This document shows, in pieces, positions 57,888 to 64,000 of a stretch of DNA of 64,000 nucleotides. The notes beneath the pieces are model-generated. The model made no database searches. It was not told the origin of the DNA and saw only the letters and a list, made by a program, of their open reading frames with translations. This DNA is from an uncultured Prevotellaceae bacterium (GTDB lineage Bacteria > Bacteroidota > Bacteroidia > Bacteroidales > Bacteroidaceae). The stretch lies in NCBI GenBank assembly GCA_902774815.1, contig CACYJV010000013.1, positions 1-64,000 on the forward strand, read 5' to 3'. The translations under genes were made by a program, and so were the position numbers. How positions within the stretch are numbered: position 1 is the stretch's first letter; each line of letters begins with the position of its first letter.

Positions 57888-57985
57888 GTTTTTTTTCTTG
57901 TCCATTGGTTTGGTTAACATGGCGTTTTTATAAGTGAAGATAGATGTTTTTTCATGCTTCATGCTTCGTTCTTCGTTTTTTTTAG

Positions 57986-57993
57986 TACCTTTG
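57986..57993 (+). promoter_or_regulatory. -7 element of der
   Basis: TACCTTTG, 20 bases upstream of the ATG at 58014. The area before it has CATGCTTCATGCTTCGTTC simple repeats where the -33 box would lie. Confidence 0.5.
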
Positions 57994-58013
57994 CAAACAA
58001 AAAGGAATAGATT

Positions 58014-59327
58014 ATGGCAAGTTTAGTAGCAATAGTGGGACGCCCGAATGTTGGCAAGTCCACTCTTTTCAATAGGTTGACCAAGACTCGTCGGGCCATC
58101 GTAAGCGACGAAGCAGGCACGACTCGCGACCGTCAGTACGGTAAATGCGAGTGGTGCGGCAATGAGTTTTCCGTTGTCGATACGGGTGGCTGGGTGGTCA
58201 ATAGCGACGACGTCTTCGAGGAGGAGATTAGAAAGCAAGTGATGGTGGCCACGGAAGAAGCCGATCTGGTGCTTTTCCTTGTCGATGTGACCACTGGTCT
58301 GACCGATCTCGATTCCGATGTGGCACAGATCCTGCGCCGTACGAAAATTCCTGTCATCCTTGTAGCCAACAAGGCCGACAACAACATCCAGCTATACGAC
58401 TCCTATGAGTTCTACAAGCTTGGTCTGGGCGACCCTGTATGCATCAGTTCAGCAACGGGCAGCGGTACGGGCGACCTTCTTGATATGGTCATCGAAAAGC
58501 TGCCGAATACGAAGGCCGATGACCTGGAAGATGGTATTCCTCGCTTTGCCGTCGTGGGACGCCCCAATGCAGGTAAGTCGAGCATTATCAATGCCTTCAT
58601 TGGCGAGGACCGTAACATTGTCACCGAGATTGCAGGAACGACACGTGATTCCATCTACACCCGCTACGACAAGTTCGGGTTCGATTTCTATCTGGTCGAT
58701 ACTGCTGGTATTCGCCGTAAGAATAAGGTCACTGAAGATTTGGAGTTCTACAGCGTGATGCGTTCCATCCGTGCTATTGAGAACAGCGATGTCTGCATCT
58801 TGATGATCGATGCCACGCGTGGCATCGAAGCACAAGACATGAACATCTTCCAACTCATACAGAAGAATCAGAAGTCGCTTGTGGTTGTGGTGAACAAGTG
58901 GGACCTCGTCGAAGATAAGAGTCAGATTGTCATCAAGACTTTCGAGAACGCCATCCGCGATCGTATGGCTCCATTTGTCGATTTCCCGATAATCTTTGCC
59001 TCGGCATTGACCAAGCAGCGTATTTTCAAGGTGCTGGAGATGGCCAAGCAGGTCTACCTGAACCGCACACAGAAGGTGGGAACGACAAAACTCAACGAGG
59101 TGTTGCTGCCCATTATCGAAGCCACGCCGCCGCCATCAACTAAAGGAAAGTACATCAAGATCAAGTATTGCTCGCAGGTTCCGAATACGCAAATCCCAAC
59201 CTTCGTGTTCTATGCCAATCTGCCGCAGTATGTGAAGGAACCCTATCGCCGTTTCTTGGAGAACAAGATACGCGAAAACTGGCAGATGACGGGTACGCCA
59301 ATCAACGTGTTTATCAGGCAAAAGTAA
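58014..59327 (+). CDS. der: Tandem-GTPase ribosome assembly factor Der (EngA)
   Basis: 437 residues with two G domains: [12 protein letters not shown] and [12 protein letters not shown] (G1), DTGG and DTAG (G3), NKAD and NKWD (G4), then a KH-like C-terminal domain. It assists 50S assembly. Normal length. The following small lipoprotein gene starts 2 bases after its stop. Confidence 0.97.
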   Translation: MASLVAIVGRPNVGKSTLFNRLTKTRRAIVSDEAGTTRDRQYGKCEWCGNEFSVVDTGGWVVNSDDVFEEEIRKQVMVATEEADLVLFLVDVTTGLTDLDSDVAQILRRTKIPVILVANKADNNIQLYDSYEFYKLGLGDPVCISSATGSGTGDLLDMVIEKLPNTKADDLEDGIPRFAVVGRPNAGKSSIINAFIGEDRNIVTEIAGTTRDSIYTRYDKFGFDFYLVDTAGIRRKNKVTEDLEFYSVMRSIRAIENSDVCILMIDATRGIEAQDMNIFQLIQKNQKSLVVVVNKWDLVEDKSQIVIKTFENAIRDRMAPFVDFPIIFASALTKQRIFKVLEMAKQVYLNRTQKVGTTKLNEVLLPIIEATPPPSTKGKYIKIKYCSQVPNTQIPTFVFYANLPQYVKEPYRRFLENKIRENWQMTGTPINVFIRQK

Positions 59328-59329
59328 GT

Positions 59330-59737
59330 ATGACAGGGATACGTAAGATATGGTTTGCACTGCTCACCTTTCCCTTTTGGGGAGGGCTGGGGTGGGGTTG
59401 TTCGCGCCCTGATCCGGCTTCTGTGGCGGCACAGGCGGCCAAGCAGTACTATGACTATCTTCTTGAGGGCAAGTACGATGCCTATGTCGACGGGCAATAT
59501 CGGCCCGACAGCATTCCCGAAAGCTATCGCGCCCAGCTTATCATGAATGCGAAGATGTTCATGGGTCAGCAACAACGCGAGCATCGTGGTATTAAGGAGA
59601 CGCGCATCGTGAATGCCGTTGCTGATACGGCACGTCATGAGGCCAATGTTTTTCTGGTGTTCTGCTATGGCGACTCTACAACAGAAGAAGTGTGTGTTCC
59701 TATGGTAGAACAAAATGGATTGTGGCAGTTGCGTTAA
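59330..59737 (+). CDS. Small lipoprotein, NTF2-like (DUF4878-like)
   Basis: 135 residues. The N-terminal signal ends in GLGWGC, which would be the lipid-attachment site (Cys ~24). The mature part has a helix-rich start (SVAAQAAKQYYDYLLEGKYDAYVDG) and strands ending in VPMVEQNGLWQLR, the look of a small NTF2/DUF4878 fold. The lipobox codons are a G-rich repeat (59367-59400). Probably cotranscribed with der. The stop codon lies in the loop of the terminator at 59712-59752. Confidence 0.72.
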   Translation: MTGIRKIWFALLTFPFWGGLGWGCSRPDPASVAAQAAKQYYDYLLEGKYDAYVDGQYRPDSIPESYRAQLIMNAKMFMGQQQREHRGIKETRIVNAVADTARHEANVFLVFCYGDSTTEEVCVPMVEQNGLWQLR

Positions 59738-59752
59738 GCCACAATCCATTTT
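59712..59752 (+). terminator. Terminator overlapping the lipoprotein 3' end
   Basis: AAAATGGATTGTGGC (59712-59726) pairs perfectly with its complement (59738-59752); the stop codon is in the 11-base loop and TTCTTTTT follows. Confidence 0.9.
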
Positions 59753-59785
59753 CTTTTTCAGTTCGCTAAAGGCTTTTCTTACCCC

Positions 59786-59824
59786 TTGCCCCTTCCTTCT
59801 TGCCCCTTCCTTCTTGCCCCTTAC
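59786..59824. repeat. 14-bp tandem repeat TTGCCCCTTCCTTC
   Basis: 2.8 copies with units at 59786, 59800 and 59814. The last unit runs into the stop codon of the ABC ATPase gene (59821-59823). Confidence 0.85.
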
Positions 59825-60612
59825 TCATCCCTCCTCTTATGCTCGTACTTGTTGTTTGCAATCACCAGTTCGCGCATGTTTTTCAATAGGTCGGAGGCAA
59901 AGATGAAGTCGGTCAGCCTTTTGTTATCGGAGTTCATCACCTGCGACGATACCCCTTGCCACTCCTTCTCACCTTTGTAGATAAAGATGATGTTTTCGCC
60001 AATACCCATCACCGAGTTCATGTCGTGGGTATTGATGATCGTGGTGATGTTCAGATCGTGAGTAATGGACGAAAGCAGGTCGTCAATCACGAGCGATGTC
60101 TTCGGATCCAGTCCGCTATTCGGCTCGTCGCAGAACAGATATTTCGGGTTCAGCACGATGGCGCGGGCAATGGCAACACGCTTCTGCATGCCACCCGATA
60201 TCTCAGAGGGGAATTTTTTCTCGGCTCCGACGAGGTTCACGCGTTCCAGGCATTCCATCGCACGCTTCTGCCTATCGCGATACGTCATCGGCGAGAACAT
60301 ATCGAGCGGGAACATCACGTTCTCCAGTACCGATAGCGAGTCAAACAGTGCCGCTGACTGGAATATCATGCCCATCTCGCGGCGCATCATCACCTTTTCC
60401 ATTTTCGACATCTTCACGAAGTCACGTCCATCGTATAGCACCTGCCCGCTTGTTGGCTCCAGCAGGCCCACGAGGTTCTTCATGAGCACCGTCTTACCAG
60501 AGCCCGACTGACCGATGATGAGGTTTGTCTTGCCATCTTCAAAGATCGTGTTGATATTTTTCAGCACCTCTTTGTCCTCGAATCGCTTGTATAGGTTTCT
60601 TACTTCTATCAT
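59821..60612 (-). CDS. mlaF: ABC transporter ATPase, MlaF-like
   Basis: 263 residues. Walker A GQSGSGKT, signature ISGGMQKRVAIARA, Walker B YLFCDEPNSGLDP and H-loop NTHDM are complete. Q-loop FQSAALFDSLSVLENV is typical of MlaF. With the permease gene 8 bases upstream it forms the inner-membrane part of a phospholipid transport system for outer-membrane lipid balance. No MlaD-type gene is seen nearby. Confidence 0.9.
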   Translation of the reverse strand: MIEVRNLYKRFEDKEVLKNINTIFEDGKTNLIIGQSGSGKTVLMKNLVGLLEPTSGQVLYDGRDFVKMSKMEKVMMRREMGMIFQSAALFDSLSVLENVMFPLDMFSPMTYRDRQKRAMECLERVNLVGAEKKFPSEISGGMQKRVAIARAIVLNPKYLFCDEPNSGLDPKTSLVIDDLLSSITHDLNITTIINTHDMNSVMGIGENIIFIYKGEKEWQGVSSQVMNSDNKRLTDFIFASDLLKNMRELVIANNKYEHKRRDE

Positions 60613-60620
60613 AGGCGCCT

Positions 60621-61367
60621 TTAACTGAGAATCTGGGTTAGGAACACGTCGCTGAACAGGATGAGTACAGACGAACTGACAACTGCGTTAGTAGAAGCCT
60701 TTCCCACTTCCACGGAACCGCCATCAACGGTGTAGCCGTAGAACGACGACACGCTCGAGATGATGAACGCGAAGAACAGGCTCTTGATGATTGACATATA
60801 CATGAACCATGGTACAAACGAGTGCTGCAAGCCTTCCGTCAGGTCTTCGGGCGTAAGGATGTGGCCGATGTAGGCCGTTCCATAAGCACCGATGATGCCC
60901 GTTGCCGACGAGAAGATGACGAGGAACGGCATGATGGTGATGAGTCCGAGTATCTTTGGCAATATCAGGTACGATGCCGAGTTTACACCCATAATCTCCA
61001 GTGCGTCAATCTGTTGCGTAACGCGCATTGTGCCCAGCTCCGAAGCGATGTTCGACCCCACCTTTCCAGCCAGGATCAGACACATAATTGACGATGAGAA
61101 TTCCAGCAGCATAATCTCTCGCGTTGTGTAGCCGGCCACCCATCGCGGCATCCACGGGCTCTCGATGTTCACCTTCATCTGGATGCAGATCACGGCACCA
61201 ATGAAGAACGATATCAGCAGCACGATGCCAATGGAGTCGACACCCAGTTGCGACATCTCCTTCACATACTGTTTCCAGAACATACGCAGTCGTTCCGGCA
61301 CGGAGAACGTACGCCCCATGAGCAGCAGATAGCGTCCGAAAGTGTGTAGTGAGTTGACGATAAACAT
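60621..61367 (-). CDS. mlaE: ABC transporter permease, MlaE-like
   Basis: 248 residues with about five membrane helices. The MlaE core is clear: GVDSIGIVLLISFFIGAVICIQM, SSSIMCLILAGKVGSNIASELGTMRVTQQIDALEIMGVNSASYLILPK. First gene of the two-gene unit, with a -7 element at 61388-61395 divergent from lptB. Confidence 0.92.
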   Translation of the reverse strand: MFIVNSLHTFGRYLLLMGRTFSVPERLRMFWKQYVKEMSQLGVDSIGIVLLISFFIGAVICIQMKVNIESPWMPRWVAGYTTREIMLLEFSSSIMCLILAGKVGSNIASELGTMRVTQQIDALEIMGVNSASYLILPKILGLITIMPFLVIFSSATGIIGAYGTAYIGHILTPEDLTEGLQHSFVPWFMYMSIIKSLFFAFIISSVSSFYGYTVDGGSVEVGKASTNAVVSSSVLILFSDVFLTQILS

Positions 61368-61387
61368 AAAAAATCCTTATTTCATTG

Positions 61388-61446
61388 CAAAATTACAAAA
61401 AACTTTCATCTTTCATCTTTCTTCTTTCATCTTTTTTGTAATTTTG
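61388..61446. promoter_or_regulatory. Divergent mlaE / lptB promoter region with CTTTCATC repeat
   Basis: Minus-strand TAATTTTG (61395-61388) serves mlaE and plus-strand TAATTTTG (61439-61446) serves lptB. Between them, at 61401-61437, lie about four 8-9 bp words of CTTTCATC type. The usual -33 TTTG is not seen on either side, so the repeat occupies the upstream promoter space. Confidence 0.55.
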
Positions 61447-61466
61447 CCGAAAAATAGTACATTATT

Positions 61467-62354
61467 ATGGATGAAGGCTCAACGATGATGGATGAAGAAT
61501 TGAGGACGAACGATGCACTCGGCACAACGGGAAACGCCCAGAACGAAGCGCAGGACGACGGTTCTAAGGCCGATCGCCTCGTGCTGCGTACCGAAGGACT
61601 TGTGAAGCGCTACGGCAAGAGAACAGTGGTAAACGACGTCAGTTTCGACGTGAAGCGTGGCGAGATTGTAGGACTTCTCGGCCCCAATGGTGCCGGTAAG
61701 ACCACTTCATTCTACATGACCACTGGCCTTGTAATACCTAATGGCGGACACGTCTTTTTGGGTGACGAAGAAATCACTACCTATCCTGTTTATAAGCGTG
61801 CACGTGCTGGCATCGGCTATCTGCCACAGGAAGCGTCGGTGTTCCGTAAGATGTCGGTGGAGGACAATATCATGTCTGTGCTCGAGATGACCGGCAAACC
61901 TCATCAATATCAACTCGAGAAACTTGAAAGTCTCATCAGCGAGTTCCGCCTGCAAAAGGTTCGTAAGAACAAGGGTGACCAGCTCTCTGGTGGTGAGCGA
62001 CGCCGCACCGAGATAGCCCGCTGTTTGGCCATCGAACCGAAGTTCATCATGCTCGACGAGCCCTTCGCTGGCGTCGACCCCATTGCCGTTGAAGACATCC
62101 AACACATCGTCTGGCAACTGAAATACCGCAACATCGGCATCCTCATTACCGACCATAACGTCGATGAAACGTTAACCATCACCGACCGTGCCTACTTGCT
62201 CTTTGAAGGCAGAATTCTTTTCCAGGGAAGCCCCGAAGAACTGGCCGAAAACAAAATCGTACGCGAAAAGTACCTCACCAACTCCTTTGTTCTCCGCAAG
62301 AAGGACTTCCAGCTCATCGACGAGGAGCGGCGCCAGCGCGAGGAACAGGAGTGA
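61467..62354 (+). CDS. lptB: LPS export ABC ATPase with N-terminal extension
   Basis: 295 residues. From ~35 the sequence is classic Lpt[21 protein letters not shown], Walker [25 protein letters not shown], Walker [14 protein letters not shown] and ITDHNV. It drives LPS extraction from the inner membrane with LptFG. Residues 1-34 ([11 protein letters not shown].. DDGSKAD) are an acidic, low-complexity extension not seen in most homologues. ATGs at 61485 and 61488 would shorten it only slightly. Confidence 0.93.
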   Translation: MDEGSTMMDEELRTNDALGTTGNAQNEAQDDGSKADRLVLRTEGLVKRYGKRTVVNDVSFDVKRGEIVGLLGPNGAGKTTSFYMTTGLVIPNGGHVFLGDEEITTYPVYKRARAGIGYLPQEASVFRKMSVEDNIMSVLEMTGKPHQYQLEKLESLISEFRLQKVRKNKGDQLSGGERRRTEIARCLAIEPKFIMLDEPFAGVDPIAVEDIQHIVWQLKYRNIGILITDHNVDETLTITDRAYLLFEGRILFQGSPEELAENKIVREKYLTNSFVLRKKDFQLIDEERRQREEQE

Positions 62355-62464
62355 TTGACCTATAATATTCTCCATTCCATGTGATGGAAAAGGGATGGAA
62401 AATTGCATCTTAAGCCATTGATTATCAAATCATAGCATGTGAAAAATGTTTTCCACCCTATTTT

Positions 62465-62496
62465 CTTGTGGACCTCTCAAAAATGCCGTACCTTTG
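62465..62496 (+). promoter_or_regulatory. Promoter of partial regulator gene
   Basis: CTTG (62465-62468), 20-base spacer, TACCTTTG (62489-62496); ATG at 62518. Confidence 0.6.
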
Positions 62497-62517
62497 CAGT
62501 GTTAAAATATAAACGGC

Positions 62518-64000
62518 ATGAAAAGAAAGACTATTGGGCTCATCGTTGCAGTGCTGGTGCTGACCATGGCAGGTGGCATTGGATGGAGTATGCGGGACTT
62601 GTCGCAGAGACGCCTGCTTCGTACTGCTGAAGACATGGTTTTCGCAGACGTAGATAGCGCAGAACGATTGTTATTGCAAGTCGATACATCACGACTGACG
62701 GAACATTCGCAAATGTTGTACGACTTAATGCAGGCCTTGGTTCATGAAGAGCAGTGGCAGCAGCACTACGCAGACACTTCTTCCTGTCTGTCGTCTGGCA
62801 ATACGTGGAGTTTTAAGCGCACAACTACACACTGGAAGGCGGACGACAAGCCACGTTTTGCAGATAGCGTGCTCCTGCGCGTGTATCAATATTTTGAAAA
62901 CGTGAGTCTTGGTGGCACGACTGATGACAGGGATGACCTTCGCCGCTTTGGACGTATATGTTATGCAATGAGTCGCAACGATAGCGAGAAAGAGCCACTT
63001 TTGAACGCTGACAAACTTCTGCACTTGGCCATTCACTGTAGTGAGGCGAGCGAAGACCATGCTTTGGCATTTCGCGCCTATCGGCTCCTTGGACAAAACA
63101 CTGACAATTTCTCGCAACTCCTATACGCGACCCGTGCGCTGGAGCACTACCGCCAGTCGGCTATGGGTTCAATATTGCTGCGCGACGGTTCAATGGGTTA
63201 CGGGCGTTGGTTGTTGACCTTGATAAACGACTATGGCAGTGCCGTCCTCCACTATGCGCCTTTCGACCTTGCTCACTTCCCTGCCGTGGAGCACTTGGCC
63301 GCCACTGTAGCTCATGGTAACAAAGTGTCAATCCGCCAAGGTGGTATGCAGAGACAGTTAGCCCCTGTTGATTCCCTTTTTCAATGCCTGGACAGCCTTC
63401 TGGCTTTGCCAGCTCCGAAATTCATGTCGGCCACCATCATGAGTCATGGCAATTACGATGAGAGTGACACGACATACACGAGTACTTCGGAAATCTTTGT
63501 GCCGGCAGACATGTATGAAGAGGCACGGCGCCTGTTCGACGAAAACGACGAGAACCGTAAGCGAAATCCCGATTTTGAAACAGCATGGAAGAACGCCATG
63601 GACGGCTTCAATACCTTGCAGGACACCTATCTGGCTGCTGGCTATGCGATGAAAGCCGCTTCTTTGCAGCGACGCTTGATGACGGCTGTCATCGTCATTC
63701 TTTTGCTCGGTCTGCTACTCCTTGTTCTTCTCTTCCGCAGTTGGCGCATCAAGACGAAACAACGTCATGAGGCTGAGCACATCGCCCACCAACGTGAAGC
63801 CGAACAACTGGCTGAGCGCCTGCGACAGAAGGACACGATGATTACGATGCTACGCGGGCATCTCATGGACAAGAGCGAAATCCTCGACATGTTGGAACCC
63901 AAGGCTGGCAAGCGCACCATCATCAACGCCCGCAACTGGCGAGAGATTGAGATGACACTCGACACCGCCGACGGCAATTTCGTCAGTCGACTGCGGGCAG
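62518..64000 (+). CDS. TPR/coiled-coil membrane regulator, 5' part only
   Basis: An open frame of 494 codons runs from ATG 62518 to the window end without a stop. It starts with a signal anchor (KTIGLIVAVLVLTMAGGIGW), followed by a helix-rich, TPR-like region with conserved spacing of Leu/Ala (FADVDSAERLLLQVD; LLNADKLLHLAIHCSEAS). A second helix lies at ~388-407 (TAVIVILLLGLLLLVLLF) and a coiled coil follows (QREAEQLAERLRQKD). The last segment, NWREIEMTLDTADGNFVSRL, matches the lead-in to the LuxR-like HTH of Bacteroidetes TPR regulators; the HTH itself would be beyond the window. Confidence 0.78.
   Translation, partial: MKRKTIGLIVAVLVLTMAGGIGWSMRDLSQRRLLRTAEDMVFADVDSAERLLLQVDTSRLTEHSQMLYDLMQALVHEEQWQQHYADTSSCLSSGNTWSFKRTTTHWKADDKPRFADSVLLRVYQYFENVSLGGTTDDRDDLRRFGRICYAMSRNDSEKEPLLNADKLLHLAIHCSEASEDHALAFRAYRLLGQNTDNFSQLLYATRALEHYRQSAMGSILLRDGSMGYGRWLLTLINDYGSAVLHYAPFDLAHFPAVEHLAATVAHGNKVSIRQGGMQRQLAPVDSLFQCLDSLLALPAPKFMSATIMSHGNYDESDTTYTSTSEIFVPADMYEEARRLFDENDENRKRNPDFETAWKNAMDGFNTLQDTYLAAGYAMKAASLQRRLMTAVIVILLLGLLLLVLLFRSWRIKTKQRHEAEHIAHQREAEQLAERLRQKDTMITMLRGHLMDKSEILDMLEPKAGKRTIINARNWREIEMTLDTADGNFVSRLRA

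Noticed and set aside
62725..63117. 130-codon minus-strand frame within the last kilobases
   Set aside because: The opposite strand has an uninterrupted 494-codon frame with promoter, signal anchor and regulator features, so this one is a shadow.

Overview
The window looks like chromosomal DNA of a gut or rumen Prevotella-type Bacteroidales. This rests on the promoters (TTTG near -33, TAnnTTTG near -7), a SusC/SusD pair with a hybrid two-component regulator, many signal-peptide glycoside hydrolases, BspA-type leucine-rich repeat proteins, and the typical order DUF177-rpmF-fabH-era...der. Species cannot be fixed from the sequence alone.

Layout. (1) 1-2.6 kb: 3' end of a 5S rRNA with its terminator, then an AAA ATPase/DEDDh exonuclease pair and a TlpA-like thioredoxin. 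(2) 2.8-16.4 kb, minus strand: a tight hemicellulase operon of carboxylesterase, GH95, tandem GH43, GH43, GH98 and a CE6-CE1 double esterase, fitting attack on decorated glucuronoarabinoxylan. It has no SusC/D or dedicated sensor of its own. (3) 16.7-20.9 kb: a CE15 glucuronoyl esterase downstream of a 5'-truncated MATE transporter, a STAS protein and an RsbU-like phosphatase fused to an RsbW-like ATPase domain. (4) 21.3-39.3 kb: a fructan (levan/inulin) utilisation locus with fructokinase, MFS permease, three GH32-type proteins, a surface glycan-binding lipoprotein, SusD, SusC and a periplasmic-binding-protein hybrid sensor; a DUF389 membrane protein sits inside it on the other strand. (5) 39.7-48.1 kb: MORN/GH25 protein, GH3, PL10 pectate lyase, GH29 fucosidase and an orphan histidine kinase. 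(6) 48.3-64 kb: two BspA-like proteins with dockerin-like tails, the DUF177-rpmF-fabH-era-(insert)-der cluster, Mla-type ABC genes, lptB and the start of a TPR/coiled-coil regulator that runs off the window.

How the parts work together. Outer-membrane SusC/D and surface lipoproteins would capture and cut fructan, periplasmic GH32s would release fructose, and the MFS permease and PfkB kinase would bring it into glycolysis; the hybrid sensor would switch the locus on. The hemicellulase operon strips acetyl, feruloyl and arabinosyl groups and cleaves the xylan chain, while CE15 may cut lignin-glucuronate esters.

The most unusual things seen are: (a) three intergenic arrays built on an exact 22-bp period with a degenerate dyad core AAAGCNNNGCTTT; (b) the fructan hybrid sensor keeps its phosphoacceptor helix pair, receiver and AraC domains but has no HATPase domain, and the gap is filled by a linker carrying a suspected dispersed repeat; (c) a promoter-preceded, structured ~320-nt leader/ncRNA candidate upstream of that sensor; (d) several short low-complexity or palindromic repeats that lie in frame inside otherwise conserved proteins.
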